Assembly: GCF_002215035.1 (NCBI RefSeq)
Contig: NZ_NKFP01000001.1
Location: 1,361,501 to 1,425,500 of the forward strand
DNA length: 64,000 bases
Source of the DNA: Leptolyngbya ohadii IS1
GTDB taxonomy: Bacteria; Cyanobacteriota; Cyanobacteriia; Elainellales; Elainellaceae
Direction of reading: 5' to 3'
Made by a program: the position numbers and the translations under genes. The notes below the pieces were generated by a model that saw only the letters and a list, made by a program, of their open reading frames with translations, made no database searches and had not been told where the DNA came from. Every line of letters starts with the position of its first letter. Positions within the stretch are counted from its first letter, which is position 1. Below, in pieces: positions 36,829-45,715 of this stretch.

Positions 36829-37386
36829 ATGATACGAGAAAAACAGCGAGTCACTCAGGGCGATCGTCACTCAAAAAATTGGATTCGTCAGATTCCTGAC
36901 ATTGTTTGGGCACCCTTTGTTGCTGGACTGTTGATCCTCATTGTCGGTTTGTTGGGGCTTGCCTTTGGTCAGCCCTGGCTATTTCCCAGTTTGGGACCAA
37001 CTGCTTTTCTACAGGCGGAACAGCCAAAACAGCCGACTGCTCGATTCTATAACGTCGTGGTTGGACATTTGCACGGACTGGCTGCTGGTCTACTGGCTGT
37101 TGTCCTGCTGGGTGCGACCACTGCGCCTCCTGTGCTGTCAACGGGTGAGCTGACTGCCGTGCGAGTTTGGGCTTCAGTTCTGGCTATGTTCCTGAATATG
37201 CTGTTTGGATTTCTGCTCAAAGCACCTCACCCGCCCGCCGCTGCAACGACGCTCCTCTTCAGCCTGGGTGGTTTTAAGCCAACTGCTGCTGATGCCATCC
37301 ACGTTGTTATTGGCGCGATCGCGATCGCTGTTGCAGGTGAACTATTGCGGCAAATCCGGCTCAAAGCAAAATTATCAGAAGCTTAA
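36829..37386 (+). CDS. HPP-family membrane protein
   Basis: The 185-residue protein has four to five membrane helices and the family motif HPPAAATTLL, plus FPSLGPTAFLQ after helix 2. Some cyanobacterial and chloroplast HPP proteins have been linked to nitrite transport, but this member has no nitrogen genes next to it, so the function is open. The ATG at 36829 is chosen over that at 36820 because AAGGA (36816-36820) is correctly spaced for it. It is followed 51 bases downstream by the ion-channel gene. Confidence 0.82.
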   Translation: MIREKQRVTQGDRHSKNWIRQIPDIVWAPFVAGLLILIVGLLGLAFGQPWLFPSLGPTAFLQAEQPKQPTARFYNVVVGHLHGLAAGLLAVVLLGATTAPPVLSTGELTAVRVWASVLAMFLNMLFGFLLKAPHPPAAATTLLFSLGGFKPTAADAIHVVIGAIAIAVAGELLRQIRLKAKLSEA

Positions 37387-37437
37387 TCTTGGGTCAGCGT
37401 TTGCCATACTCCCGTTACCCGGTAAGAGGATAAACTG

Positions 37438-38253
37438 ATGAGCCGTGACGCAAATCCTTTCCCAAAACGTGCCCTGGAGCAGGAACAAAACGAGATTCTG
37501 CAACAGGTGGAGAACTGGCTGGAAATTCCCATGCTGCTGCTCAGCTTTGTGTGGCTGGCTTTGTTTGTGGTTGAGCTAATCTGGGGACTTTCGCCCCTGC
37601 TGGACGCACTGGGAATCACGATTTGGATTGTGTTTATCCTTGACTTTGGGCTGGAATTGTTTTTGGCTCCGCGCAAAGGCATTTATCTGAAGCAGAATTG
37701 GCTGAGTGTTATTTCGCTCATGCTGCCTGCTTTACGAGTGCTGCGCGTTGTAAAAGTGGTACGGGCATTCCAAACTGCTCGTGCCGTCAGAGGACTGCAA
37801 TTGTTGCGAGTGATGACCCGTGCAAATAGCGGGATGCGTGCATTGGCTGCAAGCTTTACTCGGCGGGGCTTCGGCTATGTAGTGGGATTAACCGCAGTCA
37901 TTACCCTCCTGGGAGCCGCCGGAATGTTTGCCTTCGAGCGAGAGGCTGCTAACTCTACTCTGACAGACTTTGGGGCTGCTTTGTGGTGGACGGCGATGGT
38001 AATGACCACGATGGGAGCCGATTATTTTCCCCAAACGCCAGAGGGACGAATCCTGTGCTTTCTGCTGGCGCTCTATGCCTTTGCCGTCTTCGGCTATGTC
38101 ACGGCAACCCTGGCAACCTTTTTTGTCGGTCGGGATGCCGAAAATCCAGATGCAGAAGTGGCAGGTACAAAGGCGATCGCTGAATTACAGGCAGAGATTG
38201 CGGCATTGAGAACTGAACTACAAATGTTGCTGAAGCAAAAGCAGGAAAAATGA
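37438..38253 (+). CDS. Voltage-gated-type cation channel (6TM)
   Basis: The 271-residue protein has six membrane segments. S4 carries regularly spaced Arg/Lys (LRVVKVVRAFQTARAVR), and the pore loop WWTAMVMTTMGADYFPQTPEGR sits between S5 and S6. A C-terminal coiled coil (IAELQAEIAALRTELQML) suits tetramer assembly. The selectivity-filter segment reads TTMGAD where K+ channels have TVGYGD, so ion selectivity should not be assumed to be K+. AGAGGA (37425-37430) supports the ATG. It lies between the HPP gene and an MscS gene on the same strand. Confidence 0.85.
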   Translation: MSRDANPFPKRALEQEQNEILQQVENWLEIPMLLLSFVWLALFVVELIWGLSPLLDALGITIWIVFILDFGLELFLAPRKGIYLKQNWLSVISLMLPALRVLRVVKVVRAFQTARAVRGLQLLRVMTRANSGMRALAASFTRRGFGYVVGLTAVITLLGAAGMFAFEREAANSTLTDFGAALWWTAMVMTTMGADYFPQTPEGRILCFLLALYAFAVFGYVTATLATFFVGRDAENPDAEVAGTKAIAELQAEIAALRTELQMLLKQKQEK

Positions 38254-38378
38254 GGGCTGGCGCGGTGATCGGGCATGGATGGGTTATCCACTTCCGATAG
38301 AGGGTAATCTGACGGCTTTTGGAGCATACTAGGACGTGCTTTAAAGCTTGAAAATACCCCCTGGCGGTAAAAGCGAAC

Positions 38379-38411
38379 GCAAGGTTTAACGCAAGGTTTA
38401 ATGCAAGGTGT
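38379..38411 (+). repeat. 12-bp tandem repeat AACGCAAGGTTT
   Basis: Almost three copies lie directly before the MscS-type gene; the last copy contributes the AAGG that serves as its ribosome-binding site and a spare ATG at 38401. Confidence 0.7.
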
Positions 38412-38415
38412 CAAA

Positions 38416-39414
38416 ATGAACGTTGAAATTTCTGCTGCCTGGCAAAAGGTGCAGGGCATGATTAACGGCTTCATCGCCCTGATTCCAAACATCGTGCTGG
38501 CAATTCTGGTCTTTGCTATCTTCTTTCTGGTTGCCGGAATGGTTCGGCGATTCGTCGGACGGTTAACCCGGAAGCGTCGTCATGCGCGTAACCTGGGATT
38601 AATTCTGGGACGACTTGCCCAGTGGATTATTCTCTTAGTCGGGTTATTTGTCTCACTCTCGATCGTGATTCCCACCTTGCGAGCAGGGGATCTGGTTCAG
38701 CTCTTAGGAATTAGCGGGGTGGCGATCGGCTTTGCCTTCCGGGATATTCTGCAAAACTTTCTGGCAGGGATTCTGATTCTGCTAACGGAACCCTTTCAGC
38801 TGGATGATCAGATTATTTTCAAGGATTTTGAGGGCACGGTGGAGAATATCCAGACTCGCGCTACCACGATTAGAACCTATGATGGTCGCCGAATCGTGAT
38901 TCCCAACTCGGAGCTATTCACCAACTCTGTCACCGTTAATACTGCCTTCGATCATCGTCGCCTGGAGTATGATGTGGGAATTGGATATGGCGATGATATC
39001 GAGGAAGCCAAACGGCTAATTCTAGAAGCAATTCACGAAATAGAAGGCGTGTTGCAAGATCCTGCACCGGATGTGATCGTCGTTGATTTAGCGGCAAGCT
39101 CTGTGAATATTCGTGCCCGCTGGTGGGTGAAGCCGCCTCGTCGAGCAGATGTACTGGCTTTACAGGACAGGGTACTCACGGCGATTAAGAATAAACTGGT
39201 TGCCAACGGCATCGATCTTCCCTTCCCGACTCAGCAAATTCTATTCCACGACCAAACCGAGGAAACGGATGGCGATCGTTCCCGGCAGCGAGAAGGCTGG
39301 TCAGCAGGCAAGCAGGACGTTCCTAAACCGCGCAGCATTAGCGGCTCACTGCGAAAATTAGCAGAAATTCGATTGCAGCAGGACGGCAATGGTCGGACGT
39401 CAGATGACGCATGA
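38416..39414 (+). CDS. MscS-family mechanosensitive channel
   Basis: The 332-residue protein has three membrane helices. The pore-lining TM3 pattern is GISGVAIGFAFRDILQNFLAG, followed by the beta domain (DDQIIFKDFEGTVENIQTRA) and the alpha/beta C-terminal domain. Such channels release solutes on osmotic downshock. The ATG at 38416 is preferred to 38401 because AAGG is 7 bases upstream. Its stop overlaps the DUF2254 start in an ATGA, so the two are translationally coupled. The tail after residue 290 is polar and variable. Confidence 0.9.
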   Translation: MNVEISAAWQKVQGMINGFIALIPNIVLAILVFAIFFLVAGMVRRFVGRLTRKRRHARNLGLILGRLAQWIILLVGLFVSLSIVIPTLRAGDLVQLLGISGVAIGFAFRDILQNFLAGILILLTEPFQLDDQIIFKDFEGTVENIQTRATTIRTYDGRRIVIPNSELFTNSVTVNTAFDHRRLEYDVGIGYGDDIEEAKRLILEAIHEIEGVLQDPAPDVIVVDLAASSVNIRARWWVKPPRRADVLALQDRVLTAIKNKLVANGIDLPFPTQQILFHDQTEETDGDRSRQREGWSAGKQDVPKPRSISGSLRKLAEIRLQQDGNGRTSDDA

Positions 39415-40724
39415 ATCATACAAAGCTGAGTAAACTTTGGGATAGCCTGCGATCGAGCTACTGGTTTTTGCCCACGCTGATCGCAGGAATTGCGTTTGTG
39501 CTGGCGCTGGGACTGCTAGAAATTGATCGATCGGGGAATGCGCCGGGCTGGTGGTGGCTTTACACGGGAGGTCCGGATGGGGCTAGATCGATGCTTTCCA
39601 CCATTGCAAGTTCAATGGCAACCGTTGCCGGAACCGCATTTTCGATCACGATCGTTGCGCTTCAGCTCGCGGCTTCCAACTTCGGACCTCGCCTGCTGCG
39701 AAACTTTATGCAGGACATGGGCAATCAAATCGTTCTGGGAACCTTCCTGGGAACGTTTCTCTACTGTTTGCTGGTTCTGCGAAATATTCGCAGCGAAGGC
39801 TTTAATCAATTTGTACCGCAGCTTTCGGTCTCGATCGGCATTGTGCTTGCGATCGTCAGTGTTCTGGTGTTGATTTACTTTATTCACCACGCCTCAACTA
39901 TTATTCAGGCTTCCCAGGTCATTACCGATGTGGGCAAAGAATTCGATCGCGCCATCGATCGTCTATTTCCAGAGCGGCTTGGACACCAGGCACAGCAGCA
40001 TCAAAGACCCGTGGGGGAAATTCCCAGTGATTTTGAAACGCGATCGGTGCTGGTGCGTTCGCAGGATAAGGGATATCTACAGGCGATCGACGATGCGGAA
40101 CTGATGAAAATCGCCTGTCAGACCGATGGGCTGCTGTGGCTGAAGACCCAACCTGGCAAGTATGTAATTTCCAGTAGTCCAGTCGTTTCGTTTTATCCGA
40201 AAGAACGTTATTCCCCCGAAATCGCCAAGAAGATTAATCGCGTCTTTATTTTCGGCAAGGAACGCACTGAGCAGCAGGACATTGCCTTCCCGATTCAACA
40301 GCTCGTTGAGGTGGCGCTACGGGCAATTTCTCCGGCGGTGAATGATCCCTATACGGCGATTCGCTGTATCGATCGACTGAGTGCAGGATTCAGCCAGCTG
40401 GTGCAGCGCGATTTTCCTTCACCTTACCGCTACGATGAGTTTTATAATCTGCGCGTGATTGCCGAACCTGTAAAGCTGGAATCTCTGTTTGACTGTGCCT
40501 TTAGCCCTATTCGTCAGTACGCCCAATCGGATTCGGCAGTCACAGGACATCTGCTGGACGCGATCGCTCTGATTGCAGATCATGCGAAAACGTCAGAACA
40601 AAAGCGAGCTTTGCGCCATCACGCAGATATGATTCTACGAGGCAGCCAGCAGGGATTGTCTGAGGAATGCGATCGACAAACGATCGAAGAACGGTATCAG
40701 GCTGTTTTAAGGGCGTTGAGTTAA
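39411..40724 (+). CDS. DUF2254 membrane protein
   Basis: The 437-residue protein has four membrane helices in its first 170 residues, including the family stretch MATVAGTAFSITIVALQLAA and NFGPRLLRNFMQD. A soluble region of about 260 residues follows, with AISPAVNDPYTAIRCID. DUF2254 proteins have no established function. The ATGA overlap with the MscS gene makes a shared role in membrane stress or ion flux plausible, by context only. Confidence 0.88.
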   Translation: MNHTKLSKLWDSLRSSYWFLPTLIAGIAFVLALGLLEIDRSGNAPGWWWLYTGGPDGARSMLSTIASSMATVAGTAFSITIVALQLAASNFGPRLLRNFMQDMGNQIVLGTFLGTFLYCLLVLRNIRSEGFNQFVPQLSVSIGIVLAIVSVLVLIYFIHHASTIIQASQVITDVGKEFDRAIDRLFPERLGHQAQQHQRPVGEIPSDFETRSVLVRSQDKGYLQAIDDAELMKIACQTDGLLWLKTQPGKYVISSSPVVSFYPKERYSPEIAKKINRVFIFGKERTEQQDIAFPIQQLVEVALRAISPAVNDPYTAIRCIDRLSAGFSQLVQRDFPSPYRYDEFYNLRVIAEPVKLESLFDCAFSPIRQYAQSDSAVTGHLLDAIALIADHAKTSEQKRALRHHADMILRGSQQGLSEECDRQTIEERYQAVLRALS

Positions 40725-40805
40725 AGCTAAGACTGACGTTGACAACTGCTGCGACCGATGATCCAGTTGGTTTGCGAATCGCGATCGGCAGTGCTGATGC
40801 TCACT

Positions 40806-40896
40806 GTAAATTTGCTTATTGTGAATTTGTTTACTATGAATTTGTTTACTATGAATTTGTTTACTATGAATTTGCTTACTATGAATTTGCTTACTG
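40806..40896. repeat. 15-bp tandem repeat TGAATTTGTTTACTA, about six copies
   Basis: Five near-exact units at 40822-40896 plus a diverged leading unit fill the gap between the convergent DUF2254 and MscS genes. The last unit runs into the final codons of the minus-strand MscS gene. Read as protein the array gives a meaningless TMNLF repeat, so it is not counted as coding. Confidence 0.9.
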
Positions 40897-42180
40897 TGAA
40901 TCTTCAGAGTGATTGGAGGATTGGGACGAGAACTGGTTTAAGGTGTCTCTCAGGGCAGGTTCTACCTGAACGGAACGCAGGTGCAGGTCTCGCTGGGGAA
41001 ACGGAATTTCGATTTGCCATCGCTGCAATGCTTCAAAAATCAGAAAGTTCAGGTCGCTTTTGAGTATGAATTGACGACTGGGTGTTCCTGTCCAAACCAG
41101 CAAGTCAAAGTGGAGTGCGCTATCCCCAAAGCCGTGAAACAGAACTTTTGGCGGCGGCGATTGCAGAACATCTGGATGACTCTGCGCTGCTTCCAGTAAT
41201 GCCTTCTGAACTATCTTCGGATCTGAACGATGAGTTACACCGATCGGAATATGCAGCCGAGACACAGGATTGCGGTGGCTCCAGTTAATCACCTCTTTTT
41301 CTAAAAAGCGGGAATTAGGCACGATAATAGAAACGTGATCCAGCGTTCTAATTTCTGTACTGCGGGCACCAATCCGCTCAACCGTACCCTCAAACTCTCC
41401 AACTTCAACAAAGTCTCCGACTTGAATCGGTCGTTCAAACACTAAAACAAGCCCGCTGCCAAAATTCTTTGCGATATCTTGCAGTCCAAATCCAATTCCA
41501 ACGCCCAGTGCGCTTGCCAGGATAGTCAAAGAACTGAGATCCAGTCCCCAAATCTGGAGCAGGATGATGGTGGCGATCGTCACGACGCTATACTTCGTGA
41601 GCATCGCAATGACTTCTTGCAGTCCGCGATTAATCCCTGCACGCTGCAACACGCGAGAGCGCAGGAGGTTGGTGAGAATGCCTGCCAGGATAATGATGGC
41701 AAAGAGGAGGGCACCGAGAATGAGCAGATCGATAATAGAGTATGCGCGTCTGCCCAAAGTTAGTACAGGAGCCGTGAGGCTTGAAATAATCGAATAAATT
41801 GCCTGATTGCTCCAGCGGCGCGTTGCCGGAAACAAATTGGTAATGTACAGCGCAACGCCAACCCACAGTCCTGTCCGAGCGGTACTCACAAGCAATCTGA
41901 GAAATAGCTCCAGCGGCGCATGAACTTCAGATTCAGCCGCATGGGTTTGGGTACGCTGATGTACGATCGCCAGTAATCGAAGCTTCAATCTGCCCAGAAA
42001 AGCGTGAAGGACGATCGCACCCCCTATCACGAAAGCCATCTGGATCAGGACGAAGGGTAGGCTCATATCAGAATTGAGGATTGCTGGATCGGCAGCAGGC
42101 TGTGCGGCAGTCGGCAAAACCAGGCGACCTGACATTAGGCTAATAAAGCTTAGGGAGAACAATAACAGTTTAATACGCAT
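40891..42180 (-). CDS. MscS-family mechanosensitive channel with signal peptide
   Basis: The 429-residue protein starts with a signal peptide (MRIKLLLFSLSFISLM to about TAAQPAAD), then about five membrane helices. TM3 reads ALGVGIGFGLQDIAKNFGSG, followed by the beta domain (VGDFVEVGEFEGTVERIGAR) and the C-terminal cage domain. It is larger than the plus-strand MscS and belongs to the extended subfamily with extra helices, so it is not a recent duplicate. No clear ribosome-binding site precedes the ATG. A cytosolic tail ends in a Ser/Gln-rich stretch next to the tandem repeat. Confidence 0.9.
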   Translation of the reverse strand: MRIKLLLFSLSFISLMSGRLVLPTAAQPAADPAILNSDMSLPFVLIQMAFVIGGAIVLHAFLGRLKLRLLAIVHQRTQTHAAESEVHAPLELFLRLLVSTARTGLWVGVALYITNLFPATRRWSNQAIYSIISSLTAPVLTLGRRAYSIIDLLILGALLFAIIILAGILTNLLRSRVLQRAGINRGLQEVIAMLTKYSVVTIATIILLQIWGLDLSSLTILASALGVGIGFGLQDIAKNFGSGLVLVFERPIQVGDFVEVGEFEGTVERIGARSTEIRTLDHVSIIVPNSRFLEKEVINWSHRNPVSRLHIPIGVTHRSDPKIVQKALLEAAQSHPDVLQSPPPKVLFHGFGDSALHFDLLVWTGTPSRQFILKSDLNFLIFEALQRWQIEIPFPQRDLHLRSVQVEPALRDTLNQFSSQSSNHSEDSQ

Positions 42181-42639
42181 GGAGGAAAATCGCTCAGTAG
42201 CATAATCATGCCAGCAAAACCGTTATAGAAGCGGTTCCGTCCAACAAGTTCAACCCTGAGGATGAGTTTGGACAGCTTGCGAACTCCTGCTTTGGGTTTG
42301 TATATGAAATGCTTTTAAAGGCTAATTTGATATCGTTTATTTTTATGGGTTAGATGTGCTAGATATAATCCAACCCTAACTTGTGATGAAAAAATATTTG
42401 AAATAAACGAATGGAATTACTCAAAAATTGAACTGATTTTCAAAGCCATTAATAGAGACTTTAGAATTCAAAATAAATATGATATTCCTAGCCTACTTTT
42501 AATCGTGACAGTTAAAGTTACATCAATCTCAGGGACAAATGGTGAATAGAGCAACTCTAAGTAGCAGAATTAGCACCAAACACCAAAACCGAACGGCGGT
42601 ATCACTTCCTACCACTGAAACGGCAAACAGGTATATCTG
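42181..42639. other. AT-rich intergenic region, nothing recognised
   Basis: These 459 bases lie upstream of the MscS gene and downstream of the DUF3611 gene, both on the minus strand. The centre is AT-rich. GGGTT and AACCC about 20 bases apart near 42345-42378 could form a weak hairpin. No gene or repeat is supported. Confidence 0.45.
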
Positions 42640-43269
42640 TTAAACCGGGTCTGAAGGGCGATGGAGCCAGTTATACACCCCTGCTGCAACAACGGCTCCT
42701 ATAAAATGGGCAGTTACTGCGGTTGTGTTAGCTGCCGCAACAAAAATGTCCAGCGATCGAATAATTCGATTTGGGTCATAGATGGCAACTCCCTGCGGCT
42801 GGGCAACTGATTTCGCTAAAAGCACTGCAAGCGTTGTTCCCGTTCCTAGAATTGCCAGGAGCATTCCCACAAAACCGACGATAGTTCCTAACCGCACCAC
42901 TTCTATAACTTTCATTCGATGGGGATGGATTACAGGGTCAGGATGCCGAAGTCGCTTACCAAATCGAATCAGCCGAAATGCCAGGTAAATTCCAAACAGC
43001 AGAACTAACACACTGCTGACTGCCCAGAAGATGCCCACGCCCAAACCAGGCGTTGTAGCCTGCGTAGCGACAGCCGCGCCAGGAATTCCAGGAGGAGCAA
43101 CGATCGCTTGATTAAAAGTTCGCCCAGAAGCCGCTAATATCAACAGCACGCTGGAAGTTGCCGCAAGCGCAATCTGAATCACAAAGCTTGACCATCCAGT
43201 AATTCGTAAAATGGTGGCAACCCGTTCGAGATGATTGCCCGGCGATTTTACCTCTACGTTAGTTTGCAT
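42640..43269 (-). CDS. DUF3611-family membrane protein
   Basis: The 209-residue protein has four membrane helices: FVIQIALAATSSVLLILAAS, LGVGIFWAVSSVLVLLFGIYLAF (read as one span), VGFVGMLLAILGTGTTLAVLL and a C-terminal one near FIGAVVAAGVYNWL. The pattern matches DUF3611, a cyanobacterial and plastid family that includes Tic21/PIC1, which has been linked to plastid protein import and iron transport. The function here is unknown. It lies in the block of channels and transporters at 34-43 kb. Confidence 0.72.
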   Translation of the reverse strand: MQTNVEVKSPGNHLERVATILRITGWSSFVIQIALAATSSVLLILAASGRTFNQAIVAPPGIPGAAVATQATTPGLGVGIFWAVSSVLVLLFGIYLAFRLIRFGKRLRHPDPVIHPHRMKVIEVVRLGTIVGFVGMLLAILGTGTTLAVLLAKSVAQPQGVAIYDPNRIIRSLDIFVAAANTTAVTAHFIGAVVAAGVYNWLHRPSDPV

Positions 43270-43545
43270 CGCTTGTTGATCCGCTTCGTCTAGGGGGCTT
43301 GGCTACTTACCAGCGTATCGAACCGGGAATTTTACTACGTCTGTCTAACGTTGGAAATGAGGCGATGGAAATGAGATGCAGGGTTACGAGCTGTACTCTC
43401 TATGCAGAGAAGGCTGTTAGAGGAATGCCGGAACTGTTTAGGAGGAACCGTGCAGAAAATGTGATTTGCTGTAATGCCCTGGGACAGAGTTGGATTTCGT
43501 TGTGCTTTCGCTAGGGTGGATAAGACCTAAGAATAAAATGATGCT
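43270..43545. other. Divergent intergenic region
   Basis: A 276-base gap between the DUF3611 gene and the second DUF1400 hydrolase. No gene is supported. It should hold both promoters. Confidence 0.4.
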
Positions 43546-45234
43546 GTGAATGTTTTCTGGCTTAAAGTCTTCTGGCTGAAAATCTTCTGGCTCAAAGTCT
43601 TCCGGCTCAAAGTCTTCCGGCTGCAAGTCAAATTTCTCCTCCAATGCATGAGTTTTGGCGTCTTTTTTCTGCCCCTGGCAGCTTTCCCGGCACAGAGCGC
43701 AGAACGCATTACGCTGTCCTACGGAATTTTGCAGCGATCGATTTCTATTGATTCGCTAGAAGCCTATGCCCGAACGGGAGAAGTGGATGAAGAGTTAGAA
43801 GTTTACATTGAGAACGTTAGTCCAGCGCAGGTTGCCCAGCTTCGACAGGTGTTGCAGACTCCGATCACCCTCAGTCCGGTCGAGGTGACGCAGTTTCTCT
43901 ATACGCCAATCGGGGAACAGCTGCTAGAACGGATTAGCACCCTGATTCGCACAGATGCGCCCAGGTCAGGCTTTTATGCGCTGCGATCGGCTCTTATTCT
44001 GGCGGCGGCTGATCCGGATGGCTTTACCCCCTTAACGGTATTACAGCAGTACCCGCTGGAGAATCTGGATATTAACCTGACTCGCAGTTTACGAACGGTG
44101 GATGCGGTACAAAGCCTAGTTAACGAGACGCAGCAGGCGATCGCACAAATTAATCAGCAGTCTCAGGTACAGGCAAATCAGTCTCCCCTCAATACCGCTC
44201 TGCTCTCGGCGATGAACCCCTCCCGACCAGGAAATTTTACCTGGACAAAGGAAACGATCGTCTTAAATGACTCATCACGCGATCGAACCCTCCCCGTTGA
44301 TATTTATTTGCCCGTTTATTTGCCCGTTGCTTCCAGTCCGCGTCCAGTCATTGTGATCTCGCACGGGCTTGGCTCCGATCGTGCCAGCTTTGCCTACTTA
44401 GCGCAACATCTTGCCTCCTACGGTTTTGTGGTTGCAGTTCCAGAGCATCCCGGTAGCAGTGCCGCCCAACTGCAAGCCCTGGTGGAGGGCAGAGCCGATC
44501 GCGTTACCGACCCCAGTGAATTCGTTAACCGACCGCTGGACGTGAAATATTTGCTGGATGAACTCAGCCGTTTGTCCCAGTCCGAGCCAGTCTTTCAGAA
44601 TCGCTTGAATCTGCAACAGGTGGGCATTGTGGGGCAATCCTTTGGTGGCTATACTGCCCTTGCACTCGCGGGAGCTAAACTTCAGCTTGATCAACTTCAA
44701 ACGGACTGCCAGAATTTGAGAAATTCATTAAATCTATCGCTGGTGCTTCAATGCCTCGCTCAGCGCTTACCGCAGTCCCAGTACGATTTATCGGATTCTC
44801 GCATCAAAGCAGCGATCGCAATTAACCCCGTCAGCAGCAGTATTTTGGGGCAAGCTGGATTAAACCAAATTCGGATTCCCGTCATGGTTATTGCAAGCGG
44901 CAATGATACAGTCTCTCCAGCCTTACCGGAGCAGATTCAGCCTTTTAACTGGATTGCGAGTTCCAATAAGTATCTGGTTGTCATCAACAATGCAACCCAT
45001 TTCTCAACCGTTGATGCATCTCCTAATGCGGTGCTGTCTGTTCCCCCTGAAGTCATTGGGGCAGATCCTGCGCTTGCCCGTCAGTATGTTCGGGCGTTAA
45101 ATGTCGCTTTTTTTGAAACCTTTGTGGCAAACCAGCCCGGCTACCAGCCCTACTTGAGTGCTGCTTATATTCGCGCAATCAGCCAGGAGCCTCTTCCACT
45201 CAGCCTGGTGCTTGAATCAGCGCTAAAGTCCTAG
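43546..45234 (+). CDS. DUF1400-type alpha/beta hydrolase with repeat-extended N-terminus
   Basis: The 562-residue protein from a GTG at 43546 begins with five FWLKV-like pentapeptides encoded by a 15-bp tandem repeat, then a signal-like segment (FGVFFLPLAAFPAQSAE). The DUF1400 region follows (ERITLSYGILQRSISIDSLE), then a hydrolase domain with SHGLGSDRASF and nucleophile elbow GQSFGG (Ser365) and His in NNATHFSTVD. Exported lipase/esterase is the likely role. An ATG at 43648 would give a conventional signal peptide without the repeat, so the extension may not be translated. It is a paralogue of the gene at 1-1260. Confidence 0.85.
   Translation: MNVFWLKVFWLKIFWLKVFRLKVFRLQVKFLLQCMSFGVFFLPLAAFPAQSAERITLSYGILQRSISIDSLEAYARTGEVDEELEVYIENVSPAQVAQLRQVLQTPITLSPVEVTQFLYTPIGEQLLERISTLIRTDAPRSGFYALRSALILAAADPDGFTPLTVLQQYPLENLDINLTRSLRTVDAVQSLVNETQQAIAQINQQSQVQANQSPLNTALLSAMNPSRPGNFTWTKETIVLNDSSRDRTLPVDIYLPVYLPVASSPRPVIVISHGLGSDRASFAYLAQHLASYGFVVAVPEHPGSSAAQLQALVEGRADRVTDPSEFVNRPLDVKYLLDELSRLSQSEPVFQNRLNLQQVGIVGQSFGGYTALALAGAKLQLDQLQTDCQNLRNSLNLSLVLQCLAQRLPQSQYDLSDSRIKAAIAINPVSSSILGQAGLNQIRIPVMVIASGNDTVSPALPEQIQPFNWIASSNKYLVVINNATHFSTVDASPNAVLSVPPEVIGADPALARQYVRALNVAFFETFVANQPGYQPYLSAAYIRAISQEPLPLSLVLESALKS
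43555..43629 (+). repeat. 15-bp tandem repeat TTCTGGCTCAAAGTC x5
   Basis: Five contiguous 15-bp units, each with one to four substitutions, at the start of the DUF1400 hydrolase gene. In frame they encode FWLKV, FWLKI, FWLKV, FRLKV and FRLQV, a basic amphipathic stretch before the signal segment. Confidence 0.92.
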
Positions 45235-45298
45235 CCTGTTTGTCTCCCGTCTGTCTTCCGTCTGTCTTCTATTTGTCTCCTACTGGGCAATTGAAACG

Positions 45299-45715
45299 CT
45301 AGCTGCCGATCGCCAATCTTCCAGCATCAACTGACTTTGTACCGTCTACTTCGCTAGCGACTTCCACCAGGCGATCGAATGTTTCCTGATCCGGCACAGA
45401 TCCCTCTAGAACAATTCTGCTGCCGTCCTGCTTCAGCGTTGCAGTCTCTACCGATCGCAGTTCAGGAATTGCATCGAATGCGGCTGCAACTCGTTTTGCC
45501 AAACCCTGAACGTCAAATTCTCCTTCCAACCCCATTTTTTCCGGCACGACTGGAGGTTCATGCTGTCCCGCTTTTTCCCGCAGATCCCAGTCATATTGAC
45601 CCGTCAGCCCAGGACTCATCTGCGAGCCTTGGACACTGCTGCTCCGCTTCATCTTCATCTGCTGCGCTTCTGTACCAGGTGATTCTATGCCGAACAGTCT
45701 TTGTAACCATCCCAT
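45299..45715 (-). CDS. BON-domain protein
   Basis: The 138-residue protein has an N-terminal polar, low-complexity half and a C-terminal BON domain (about 67-135: LAKRVAAAFDAIPEL, IVLEGSVPDQETFDRLVEVA). BON domains bind membranes or ligands and are common in stress-induced periplasmic or cytosolic proteins such as OsmY and LysM-BON proteins. No signal peptide is seen. GGAGGA lies just before the ATG. It is downstream of the rhodopsin gene on the same strand, but a 379-base gap with repeats makes co-transcription uncertain. Confidence 0.8.
   Translation of the reverse strand: MGWLQRLFGIESPGTEAQQMKMKRSSSVQGSQMSPGLTGQYDWDLREKAGQHEPPVVPEKMGLEGEFDVQGLAKRVAAAFDAIPELRSVETATLKQDGSRIVLEGSVPDQETFDRLVEVASEVDGTKSVDAGRLAIGS

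Noticed and set aside
40758-41063. 101-codon frame through the 15-bp repeat
   Set aside because: The repeated TMNLF sequence is simply the tandem DNA repeat read in one frame, and the rest is antisense to the MscS gene.
33379-43629. Regular short repeats as possible CRISPR arrays
   Set aside because: Units are 15-16 bp and directly contiguous, with no unique spacers, and no cas gene is present.
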